Source: Zopfochytrium polystomum
Taxonomy: Eukaryota; Chytridiomycota; Chytridiomycetes; Chytridiales; Chytridiaceae
Assembly: GCA_025765615.1 (NCBI GenBank)
Contig: JAIVFJ010000046.1
Location: 186,001-250,000 of the forward strand
Reading direction: 5' to 3'
DNA: 64,000 nucleotides
The notes under the pieces were generated by a model. It saw only the letters and a list, made by a program, of their open reading frames with translations. It was not told where the DNA came from and did not search any database. This document shows, one piece after another, positions 1 through 10,100 of this stretch (within the stretch, counting starts at the first letter, position 1; every line of letters starts with the position of its first letter). The position numbers and the translations under genes are program-made.

Positions 1-1160
1 TATGAGACAAATGACACATCACATATTTGTATACAACCAATTACCCTACATCTGAAGAGGGTGGCTCTATCACTCCCATAATATTTCCAAATTTTCTACT
101 ATGTCGTCTAATATTTTGGACTAATCGTCAAGTTGAACCTCACCATCTTAGAAGTGAGAAGATCTCCCTTTGTCGCTTGAGTTACAATTAGGGTGTATGT
201 AAGTAGAGAGTTGACTTGTTTACATGTGCACAGCTGTAATTAATCTTTTAAATGCTTCTTACCACTTGTCTTCCTACCTTCTTGTCATTAATTATTTATT
301 CCTCCTTATTCATTATTCTTCAAACATTTTTCTTCCTTTCTTCCTTCTTTCTTTTTTTTTCCGTTTCTTTTATAATGCCACCCTCCCTATAAATAGCTTC
401 CCTGGGAGGAACATCCTCATTTATGTCAACTAACTTTAAAACCCAACCTCAATAAATGCCATGAAAGAAAATAGATCTTTGGTTTTCCTGCAACTCCTTG
501 CCTTATGAACCTCCCACTCTAGAACGTCCACCTCACACCGCCTGTCACTGGGTCCAACCCTGCACACTTGTTGTGCATAGTGATATCAGCCTTTCGCTTG
601 CATATGAGACTCCTCGCAGAGATCCTCTTCGTCACACGTACCCAGAACAAATGGACTGGTCGAGTACATGCGTGCTTCACACCGAAATCCGCGAGGTTGA
701 ATTGTAAAGCCTGTCCAGACGCCTGAAGGGTGGATGATGTAGACTCGTAGAGAGAAGAGAAGATGCCACATTTCTTCTAATTAGGCGAGTGCCACCACTT
801 AAGTCCTCTTAAATCCATCTGGCTCATGCGATGAGGGTAGTGAGAGGTGGTACACACCCAGGTGAGTACATGGTCCCTTCAGGGGCTCCTCTTAAGGGGC
901 CGCAGGCGTGGGGAATGCAGCTGGCACCACCACCGACTGTGTGACACTGCTGGCTCTGTGTTGGGGTGAGGATCACAGGCACTTGCCTGCTGCAGAGGCG
1001 ACAGCAGTTGTTAGGCGGAACTGAATGGTTAGCAGCAAGAGGCACAAGACGGACCCGAACCTATTGTGACTGTCAGTTATTGTTCTCACGATGCCCATGG
1101 GAGAGTGAGCCACTGCAAATACAGACCTGGGCGCTGGCTTGCGCTGATGACAAATACTCT
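1..1160. other. gene-free flank
   Basis: I see no convincing gene here. The open frames are short (about 60-75 codons), overlap on both strands and carry no recognisable motif. The first 450 bases are AT-rich with pyrimidine runs near 330-365. The stretch from about 490 to 1150 is of more even composition and may be decayed repeat. Confidence 0.5.
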
Positions 1161-1161
1161 G

Positions 1162-1423
1162 AGTATTAAGTGGAACGGAAACCCAGTGTAAGCAGTTTTC
1201 CTCCTCTGCTCAAGCAGATAATATAGGAGAGGTTTTTACCCTGTGCCGGTCACACTTGCCTAGCAACTATTACAGCATGTATATCATTATGTATCAATTA
1301 TTCATTACAGAGTTTTTTTTCTCTTTCTCTCCAAGTTGGGGAGAAGGACCATCCACAAACACACATCTCCACTTCATTCACTCCTTCCACTCACTCACTC
1401 AGAGTAGACTGTTTACAGCAGTG
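1162..1423 (+). repeat. repeat B, left copy
   Basis: About 260 bases match 30830-31089 in the same orientation, beginning at the shared AGTATTAAGTGG and ending at the shared AGACTGTTTACA. Identity is high by eye, roughly 85-90 percent with a few small indels. On the right the copy runs straight into a CENP-B/pogo-type transposase relic. Here it is followed by a short minus-strand reading (about 1425-1587) with weak similarity to the same part of that relic, so repeat B may be the 3' part of this DNA transposon family. Confidence 0.7.
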
Positions 1424-1694
1424 GCGTCGTCGACCCTGCGAGGGTGTTGGGGCGGCACAGAGCACCGCCACTGACACCTGAGAGTTTGATCTACAAGTAC
1501 CTCCCTATTCCTATTGCTGTGAGAGTGAGATGTTGTTGCGCCCTCAGGAGTGCCCTTCTGTTTCCCCTCGCACCAGCCTGCAGCCACGTGAGTAATTGGT
1601 GCTCCTGAATGTTCATTCTTTGTGTTTGAGACCCCTGTTAGACAGATCAGTAGGGAGACTTCGTGGACTAGGCAAGTAGTAGGGTTGAAACACC

Positions 1695-2506
1695 TTTGAG
1701 ACTGTGTCTCTAAATCTCCTCGCCCTGGCCTGGAGGTGGAAATAGAGCAATGGCCTAAATACCAATCCTATCTAATGAAAAGGGCAAAAGAAGGTGTCTA
1801 GGGGTCACCAGACAGGAGAATGTATTTGGAGTCTTAAGCCCATCATCAAACACAAAAGAAACTCTTTAAACACAAAAAAGAGCAGCTATCACACATCTAA
1901 AAGGGAAACATAAGAAAAGTGTGACAAAGGTGGCACAATCACAAAAGAAAGTGCAAAATGCCTCTGGTCCAAGACACAGAGAAACCCGAATGGCAAAGCC
2001 AAAGGGACCAAATCACTTGGTAAGGAATGAGACTCAGGGCAACAAAGGGGGCGCCTAAGGCAGCACCAACCAATCTGTGCCAGCTCCTTCCCAAGGCAGA
2101 AGCCAAGGGGGCCGACAATTGAGTGGGGAGGAAAGTGGCCAGGTCCCAACCTGTTGGAGCCACCACCTTGGAGTACCAGCTCCCTCTCTGCCAAAGACAA
2201 GCCCTAAGTTGGAGGGGGTTGGACACAAAGGGCAAACACAAGGAACAGTTAGTGTGCAGAGATGCCTGTTGGATCAAACCAGAACTGTTTTCCACTTAAC
2301 AGAACCAGACACATCTTGTCTCACTCCCAAGAGAGGTTCCAACTCAATCCAAGGAGGGGGTACACAGAGTGGGAGATAGTGGGACTCTTCTTGCTCCATC
2401 CTACTAGGACACAGACATCTGCCTCACCAGGCCAGAGGAATCCCCTATCTTAGAAGCAAGGAAGGTTAAAACCCACTCCCTCACACAAGTGTGACACCAT
2501 GATATC
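1695..2506 (+). repeat. repeat A, left copy (inverted relative to 30007-30826)
   Basis: About 810 bases are the reverse complement of 30007-30826. A 118-codon open frame inside it reads identically in both copies and only scattered substitutions are visible elsewhere, so identity is about 98-99 percent. The copy is cut at its right end by a LINE insertion and resumes at 4051. I recognise no product. The open frame may be chance, since both copies are so young that selection cannot be judged. Confidence 0.85.
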
Positions 2507-4050
2507 TTTTTATTTATTTATTGTTCTAGCCCCACAGGGGCTGGCAGGAAGAGAAAGAGCCATCAACAGTGAACCATAATGGACTACATCCAGGTATCAC
2601 CTCAGCAAACCCATCCCATCTGCTACAGACTTACAGGGTCGTCAGGCATCTCCACCCCACATAAAGCCACAATGATCAAAGGAGAAGGGAAAAACACAGA
2701 ATCAAGAAAATAGAGAAGATTGGAAGGAGGTCAGTGTAAGAGAGGGGAACAGCTGTGAAAAGTCAGATTAGGCTACGGCCCATGTCAAGATTGAGAAGGG
2801 CAACAGTGGGCTCAGTGAATGTCAGGGGGCTCAGCAGGAGATGGGTGAAGAGTGGACGTTGCTTGTTGGCATGAGGGAATTTGTATTGTGTGGTGAAGCC
2901 AGATAATGCCTGCAACAAGTTTTATGCAGCTGAGGTAGTGGTCAATCCATCTGGAAGAAGCCTTGGTGCACAAAAGCCAGATGCCTGGGCAAGTGTCAAT
3001 GGAGTGCCAGCGACCACACTTGGTGCAGCGGGGTTGAGAGGGTTGTGAAGGGCTGTTACAAGTTCCATGGGATGATGGAGTGGGCGGAAGGGAAGAGTTG
3101 ATGATTGGAGAAGACAGTGGGTGAGAGGCCATGGAGCGAGGGTGAGAGGCCTGGGAATTTGGTGGTGGGGATCTGCGGGGCTTGGAGTGCTTGTCAGACG
3201 GCTTGATGGACTTTGACTTCTCCCACGAGATAGTGTCATCACAACGGCGAATCCAAATTAGTTGATGGGCGTCAAGAAGGAGCTGATGGAAAGCAGTGAC
3301 AAGGGTTTTAAGGACAGAGGCAGCAGGGTTATCACGTGAGAATAAGGAGTCATAAAAGGATTGAGGGATGAAGCCACGAAGGAGGGAGGAAAAATTGATA
3401 CAAGATTGATGATCAAAGAGAAATTCAGGGTGGGAGAGCCAGTAAATGGGATGGGCTTGGGGAGGAGAGCGACCATGAGGTGCAGGAGGAACAGAGGAGG
3501 AAAGAGTTTCAGCAAAGGTGTTGCAAATCATGGTAATGGCTGCAGGGCATTGCCAGACATGCTCTGTGGTTTCCAAAGCGTGGTGGCATCGACGACAGAG
3601 CCCATCAGGGTAGACTTGAGGGTGTTGTTGGTGTAGAACTTTTTGGGTGGGCAAAGTGTTGCTGAGGATTTGAAGTCAATTCTTGCGATGAGCAGAGCCA
3701 GGGAGGGTGCCAAAGAGGGAAGAAGGTTTAATTCCAGAGCGGAGAACAAGAAACGTGGCTTCGCAATGAACTAGGTCTGGGTGTGGGTGATGTGGGCAAA
3801 GGCTGAGGTGTTCAGAAGGGCAAAATGGTGAGAGAGACCTGTGAGGAGTCGCAGTTGTCGTCAAAGTTGGCCCAAGACTGGGGGATTTGAGATGAAGGCG
3901 GTGGCTGGGAGGATCTGTTGTGAGAGGATTGGTAACGAAGTTGGGTTGGAAGTCGAGGGTACAGATGATGCCAGCTTGTCTGCTCGTTCTTTGCCAGCTT
4001 CGCCATTGTGTCCACGAACCCAGGAAACTTGTGGAGGGGGTCATGATATC
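2498..4050 (-). mobile_element. 5'-truncated LINE inserted in repeat A
   Basis: The insert 2507-4041 is flanked by a 9-bp direct repeat CATGATATC (2498-2506 and 4042-4050), read as a target-site duplication. On the minus strand it starts within an RNase H domain (a W-V-R-G-H motif followed by E-R-A-D-K-L-A near 3965-4015). It continues through an LPT...P..Y segment and a C-x2-C-x9-H-x4-C cluster typical of the C-terminus of LINE reverse transcriptases (about 3560-3640). It then has a second zinc-knuckle-like C-x2-C-x3-H-x4-C (about 3015-3055) and ends in an (AATA)n A-rich tail at 2507-2525. The reverse-transcriptase core is missing and the frame is broken near 3655, so this is a dead-on-arrival copy. 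RNase H plus the C-terminal Cys/His cluster suggests a Tad/I-like clade. Confidence 0.85.
2812..3654 (-). pseudogene. LINE ORF2 C-terminal fragment
   Basis: The open minus-strand frame holds the C-terminal part of a LINE polyprotein. It begins at the Cys/His cluster region (LPT...C-R-R-C...T-E-H...C-P), passes a Ser/Pro-rich linker and ends with a short knuckle-like C-x2-C-x3-H-x4-C. The protein upstream (RNase H, about 3655-4020) lies in another frame, so at least one frameshift separates them. It has no start codon of its own and no catalytic reverse transcriptase. Confidence 0.7.
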
Positions 4051-4190
4051 ACAGGCATTAATCTGAGAGAAAGAGTGTGAGACTGTGCTCTCTAAATCCT
4101 CACCCTGGGCTATCGGTGGCAAATAGAGCAATGACCTAAATACCAATCCTGAAAAGTGAAAAAGGGCAAACAGCAGATGTCTAGGGGGCT
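4051..4190 (+). repeat. repeat A end plus partial second copy
   Basis: 4051-4072 completes repeat A after the LINE (ATTAATCTGAGAGAAAGAG, also seen reversed at about 29988-30010). It runs directly into a second beginning of A (TGAGACTGTGCTCTCTAAATC, compare about 1695) that matches for about 115 bases and then diverges near 4185. A thus occurs head-to-tail with a shared junction, as with tandem repeats or a shared terminal repeat. Confidence 0.65.
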
Positions 4191-5282
4191 CCCCCTTTTA
4201 TACTGCAGGTAGTCTCAGGAATTAGACTTTGGTGATAGCCTGTTAGCTCTGAGAGAGAGTTTAGACTTTGCGGAGTCAGAAGGCAGGCATGGCATCATTG
4301 TTGCATCACACTGATTTGGCCAGAACTTCCATCGGTTATGTGTGCCAAGGAGTAAGTCAGGCTCCTTGTCAAGCTACTGTAATCATTCCTACTAAATTGC
4401 TATAGTGAAGCACACTGATGTGATCTACCCAGACTGGGGATCAAAACTACCTCTAAGCAGTCACTTAGGCTTGGCGGTTTGCAGGTTTTACCCGCTAACC
4501 TATCGCCAACCAAAAATTTTTGGTTAGGGTTTGGAGAGGTTTGAACAAACCGCACTTCGGTTAGGATAGGGATAGGATAATGTTGGAGAAACCTCTAAAC
4601 TGAGGGCTAGGTTCTTACCGTAACCCTATAATTAAAACGGGTAAAGTTTGGTTAGAAACCGGGAGTTAGGGTTTGCAGGTTTTGCAAATTCTGGGTTAGG
4701 GTTGGGATAAGGTCAGAGTATTTTTTTTCAGGATAAATCAGGATAAGGGTGCCTCTAACTGAACCTTACCGAGCCGCCGAGTCTTATACGGCACGATTCC
4801 ATCTGGCATGTTCGGAGGCCTCTTGGTGTCGCATTGGATGGAGAGTTGTGGCCCCATGGGTTGGCAAGCGCAATCTCGTCCTACGATCAGTGACAATGAC
4901 GCACTTGGGTACACCGACTGGGCGCCACTGCGCAAAGGTGTGGGATAAGGACAGTGATTAAGAAAGTCACTCACCACAACTCTGGGGTGCGCCGGCGCGA
5001 TTTCTTGGAGGCGGCGACCAACGCTGCCAATCGTCATTGTCGACATCGTCGGAGACAACGTTTTGGTGGTGGGAGGAGAGACACCCGCCGGAATAATATT
5101 ATTTAGTTGCCTTTTTTGGTTAGCAAATATCGCAGAGAGAGAGTGAAAAAAAAAAAAAAGGGATAAAAGCAAAAAGCAATAAGCAAAAAACAAAAATAGG
5201 CATTGCACGCAGCCTCCTTGCCCCCCGCTCCAGATTGGTCGACCTAGTCGCCGTGCAGCACCCAGCGACGCTACCGCCGAAT
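4191..5282. other. intergenic; degenerate TTAGGG motifs
   Basis: No gene is visible. Between 4500 and 4730 the motif GTTAGGGTT recurs three times (near 4521, 4667 and 4693) among related TTAGG and GATAGG words, and the perfect palindrome AACCAAAAATTTTTGGTT sits at about 4509-4526. An A-run at about 5144-5159 lies upstream of the P450-like gene. The promoter of that gene must lie in roughly the last 200 bases. Confidence 0.5.
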
Positions 5283-6485
5283 ATGGTCGTCCTCAGCATC
5301 AGCATCATCATCACCACACTCATCCTCGCGTGGGGCCTCTTGCTAAAAGGCGCCGCCATCCGGTACGGATCGACACGCGGAGTGCTGCTGGGCGTGATCG
5401 CGTGGCTCTGGGGCGTGCGCACGCACTGGATCGACAACCCCGCGCACGCGCGGCTCGTTCTCCAGGCGAGCAACGACAAGGGCCAATTCATCGAGCGGCT
5501 CTTCGCAACGCCCGCCTGGGCGCCCGTGCTGTCCCTCGAGTCGGTCGACGGCGCCCAGTGGCAGCGCATGAAGAAGCACTATTTGCAGCTCGCGCCGCTC
5601 ATCCCGCCGACCGTCACGCTCCAGAAGATCGTGCAACGCAACGTCGCACAGCTGATGGCTGACGGCCGCGTACTGGACGCGCCGACTATCGCAAAGCTCA
5701 CTGTCGCCTCGTTCTTCGAGTGGATGTTTGCGCGTGCGTTCGACTGGCACGCGTGGCAGTTTGTTGCCGACGCCACGTGGGAGTGGCGACAAGAGATCGC
5801 CATGAAGAGCAAGGGCGACGTCGAGCTCAAGCAACGCCTCGTCGCCTGGTTCCTCGACCAGGTCCGCGACTCGCGGCTGTACGCGGTGTTTGGCGAAAAG
5901 TGGCGTGACCCCGAGTGCTTTTCCTGCTACGTGCAGCCGTTCTTGATCTCGCCGGCCATCAACGTGTGCGACATTGCGGTGGCTGTCACGCAGCTGCGGC
6001 AGACGTTGCGCGACGGGGCAAAAACTGCTACCGCGGACTTGATCTACCTCGCGCTACAGACTCAGAACCCGTTCCCCGTGCTGGAGCGGTTCCTGCCGGA
6101 CGGGCTCGAGGCCGAAGGGCTGTCGATCGCGCCCAACACGCAGGCATTCATTGCGCTGGACGATCTGGGACGACGCGACCTCGCAGCGGACCCGCAGTAC
6201 CGATCAATCGTGTTCGGCTCCGGACCGCGGTCCTGCCCAGGCAAATTTATCGCACTCAGTATGATGACGGCGCTGTTCTCCGAGGCCACGCTCTCGTCAC
6301 CGCTGTGGCAGCCGACCCACGGCCACCGGTTTTCAGGTCGCAACAACGACGGCCGGGAAACGCCGCTCCAAGTCGTGTACCTCGCGGGCGTCGTTGCGAG
6401 AACCGTTGCGTGCGCCGCGTGGCAGCGCTGCCGAAGGATGGCTGAGGCATGGCGCCCGTGTCCGGTACCAAAGCATTCTGATTGA
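5283..6485 (+). CDS. short, divergent cytochrome P450-like protein
   Basis: A single exon of 400 codons from the ATG at 5283; the frame is open further upstream but without ATG. It opens with a hydrophobic membrane anchor (about residues 1-22), as in microsomal P450s. Near the C-terminus it carries the haem-ligand loop F-G-S-G-P-R-S-C-P-G (around residues 315-325), which fits FxxGxRxCxG with Cys as axial ligand. The chain is short (P450s are usually 450-530 residues). The K-helix ExxR pair is not visible: the segment that should hold it, just before a N-P-F-P-V-L-E-R stretch, has Leu and Gln there. No I-helix AGxxT is evident either. It may be a specialised or non-monooxygenase haem protein, or a decaying gene that keeps an open frame. 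It is GC-rich like the host genes and unlike the repeats beside it. Confidence 0.75.
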   Translation: MVVLSISIIITTLILAWGLLLKGAAIRYGSTRGVLLGVIAWLWGVRTHWIDNPAHARLVLQASNDKGQFIERLFATPAWAPVLSLESVDGAQWQRMKKHYLQLAPLIPPTVTLQKIVQRNVAQLMADGRVLDAPTIAKLTVASFFEWMFARAFDWHAWQFVADATWEWRQEIAMKSKGDVELKQRLVAWFLDQVRDSRLYAVFGEKWRDPECFSCYVQPFLISPAINVCDIAVAVTQLRQTLRDGAKTATADLIYLALQTQNPFPVLERFLPDGLEAEGLSIAPNTQAFIALDDLGRRDLAADPQYRSIVFGSGPRSCPGKFIALSMMTALFSEATLSSPLWQPTHGHRFSGRNNDGRETPLQVVYLAGVVARTVACAAWQRCRRMAEAWRPCPVPKHSD

Positions 6486-7174
6486 TCGATGGAGTCGGCC
6501 CGTTGATGCGTCGCAGGTGGCTGGCTGGTTCAAAGGCATAGAGGACCGCAAATTGTAGCGATGATCTCCAAGGCGTCTGGAGCCGTGACTGACAGCCGAG
6601 ACGTTCACATCTCCTCTTGCTCGGTTCGAACTGTGTTCATCAAAGAAAAAAAAAGGGGTAAATAGGGAAAAGACCCAATCTCGTCCACCCGGACACAGTG
6701 CGAGTTGGAGACGTAGTCGAAGGTGGGGTTAGAAGCGAGCGAGGAAAGAAACTTGGAGTGCAAAAAAAACAAAAAAAAAACAAAAAAAAAAAAAAACAAA
6801 AAATCGTCCCCTTCACTCTGTAACCCACTGTACATCGGTACGGTTTTCCTCCGTCTCTCAACCCCTCAGTTGTACACTCCACTGTCTATTGCAGCCTAGC
6901 TCGATGCTCGAAAGCTCGAAAAATTCAATAGTGCAAAAACCTGTACGACGAAAAGACCCCATTCAGTGAAGGGAGAGAAGTGGGAGGAAAAAACCGCACA
7001 GCGCGTGCCATCCGGCGCAACCACAATACACGCCGGGTGGAAGAAAGCGAAAGCTGGAGTCCCTGGCAGCGGCTTATGGAAAAAACTTTGTTGGTCAATC
7101 ACCATCTGTACCCATCACAGTCTTCTCCTGCCAGAAATACAATGGTTTTCGCCGAACTTCCCAACCTCCAAGAC
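6486..7174. other. intergenic between P450-like gene and receptor 3' end
   Basis: This 690-base stretch separates the convergent 3' ends of the P450-like gene and the TIR-NACHT gene. It contains A-rich runs at about 6762-6802, on the minus strand T-rich. I see no open frame with motifs. Confidence 0.5.
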
Positions 7175-10100
7175 TCACTTTTGCAACAACCTCATCTCTT
7201 CCACCTCATCGACTGGGTGCACCATACGTTCAAAGCTCTCAGAAAGCGAGGATTTACCCTCGCTGTGGGCACCAGCATGGACGCTGTTGACAGATTGGAA
7301 GCAGACAGCGCAGAGGTCATAGTTTGGGCACACTAGGCAGCGGAACCGTAGGCCCCTGAATGCATATTGGAAGCACCCATCGCAAGATATTTTGTTCCAG
7401 CGCCGTGCATGTCGTGGCGGAAGTACAGGGGCTTGCTCCGCCAACCACTTGACAACCTCCCAGTGGACATTTTGAGATGCAATTTGCAGTGCTGTCGCGA
7501 TGCTCTCTGCATCAGTGTCGTCTCCTTGCTGCACCAACAGCTTGACTACTTCCAGCTGACCCAGCTCAGCTGCAATATCGAGTGGTGTTGCCATATCATT
7601 GTTCTTGATGTTTGTGTTGGCACCATAGTATAGCAGCCACTTGACAACCTCCACATGCCCTTTTTGCACTGCACCGTGGAGAGGTGTTGCGTTCTTGTTG
7701 TCTCTCACATTGACAATGGAACCTTGTTGCGCCAACCACTTGACGACTTCAAGATGGCCATTCCGTGATGCATTGTGTAGTGCAGTTGACTTACTGCTAT
7801 TAAGAGCATCAACATTGGCACCGCCTTGCATCAACAGCTTTACAACCTCCAAGTGGCCGTTTTGAGATGCAATGTGAAGTGCAGTGGACTGATTCCTGTT
7901 TTCTGCATTCACATTGGCACCGTAGTTTACTAGCCACTTCACAACCTCCCAGTGGCCATTTTGAGAGGCAAGGTGCAGAGGCGTCCATTTGTTCTCATCT
8001 TCAGCACTCAAAAGCGCACCTTGGTGCGCCAACCACTTGACAACCTCAACCTGGCCATTCTGAGATGCAATGTGGAAAGGCGTCAAGCCGCTGTTATTAT
8101 GAGCATTTACATATGCACCTTGTTGCGCAAGCCATTTGACTATTTCCAAATGGCCAGCAAGCGATGCAATATGAAGAGGAGTCCATTTACTCTCATCCTC
8201 AGCTTCTAAATCAGCAGCCTTCTCCGCCAACAATTTTGCAACATCCAGATGGCCATGAAGAGAACTGTAGTGTAATGCTGTCCATTTGTGTTGAGTTTTG
8301 GCATTCACATTTGCTCTTTCTTGGAGTAACCACTTGACAACGTTCACATGGCCATTTTTGGAAGCAAAATGCAGAGGTGTAGTCTTCCTCTTGCTTTCAG
8401 AATTTACAGCTGCTCCTTGCTGGGTCAACCATTTTACGATTTCCACATGACCATTTCGCGAGGCAACGTGCAAAGGAGTCAACTTGTCCTCATCTGCACT
8501 GTTCACAATGTTTCCACCTTGTTGTGTGAGCCACTTAACAGCTTCTAAATGTCCGTTCAGTGCTGCAATCTGAAGTAGTGCGGACTTGGTGAAATTCACA
8601 GAATCCACCTTTGTTCCCTGCAGCACCACCTGCTTCACAGCTTCCAAATTTTCCAGACCACCTGTCTGAGCCTCATTATTTGAATCAAAATTGTTTTGAC
8701 TGTTCAACTTCTGAGGGTCACGTTCATTTTGAGGATGCCCAGGATCATCATTCTGGATTTTTTTTCTCGGTAAGTTTTGATTTCCTGCTTAAAGTTCTTA
8801 CTTACATTTCCAGTCCACTGAATGATCTCAACTGTGCAGCTGTGTCCTTGAGCTTTCTCTCCATTTGCATCAACAATGGCACGGTCTGCTCCCTTCTCAA
8901 GGAGGAGACGAACAGTCTTGTAATGTCCACCTTTCGCCGCAGCCATGAGAGCAGTCTTGTTCCCTTCACCAAACTGGTTCCTCCCTCCCCAGCTGTACCC
9001 TCTGCTGTTGACATCTTCTCCTCCACTCTCAATCAATGCACTGCAGGCAAGAGTAAGCCCTCGTTTTGCTGCTTCATACAATGGTGTGGAAGAGAACACT
9101 TTGATTCCTTTTGCCCTTGTGACAAGCTTCCTGGCATTCCCATCACGTAGAACCAAATGTACAAGCCAATCCTTCTCCTGCATGATTCCAATACACAATG
9201 CTGCTGGACCAAACTTTTCCTCAGCTAAAAATTTCTTCCACTCAACCCATTGGAAAAGTAAGTCATGGCCAGCCTCCTCGAAGTGGATGAGCCAGAATTT
9301 AAATGCGTACTGCGCTGTGGGATTTCCTGCTATGAAGCGAGAGGTTCCATTGAGAGCCTCATATCTGTTTTCAACCGAATCACAATAGTTCAACATGATT
9401 CTCAGGCATGCCAGAGCAATGTGCCTCTTTGCTTCAACAATGTCAACAAAAAATCGAGGGTCCACACATCTTTGGTGTGAAATAAGATGATCTGAAAGGC
9501 TCTTGTGTATAAGTTTGACTCTGCCACTGTCACTGGTATCCACAATGCGGTGGATCTAAAACCAGGTGAGTTTATGCCATGCGCTTTCCCTCATGATTGG
9601 AACTTGCCTCCAAAAGAACCTGTCCAACAAGAAAGGATGGGGCCTCAAGCAGCTCAGCGATAGCATCCTGAGTCAATGGCTCCTTTGCTGCAAGCACGAC
9701 TTTCATCACAAGCTGAAAACTGTTTGTGTTCACACTGCTCATCCTTAAGTACTGCTCGTACACTCCATCCATTCCTGATCCAAGGCTATCAATTTGGGCA
9801 ACGACTTGATCAGCTGGAATTGCCATCAGCTGACTGCACGCAAGCCTGGCAAATTGAAAGACTCCAGCTGATTTTTCGAAAATCTTGTCACAAACAAACT
9901 GCAGATCATCAGGACCAAGCTCTGATGGAAGAAACTTTCTTCTAAGCATGTCTGTCACAAGCAGGGTCATGTCCTTTCGGTTTTCAACATAATTTGGAGT
10001 CAGGACCATGCTATCAAGCCTCCTCAAAGAATCAAAAATGTCTCGTTCAGGACGGCCAGTGGTGAAAATCCGGACAAATGGTGGAAGGCTTGCTGCCTTT

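Noticed and set aside
1939..2295. 118-codon frame identical in both repeat-A copies, taken as a gene
   Set aside because: Identity reflects recent duplication; no motif and another frame is open over the same bases.
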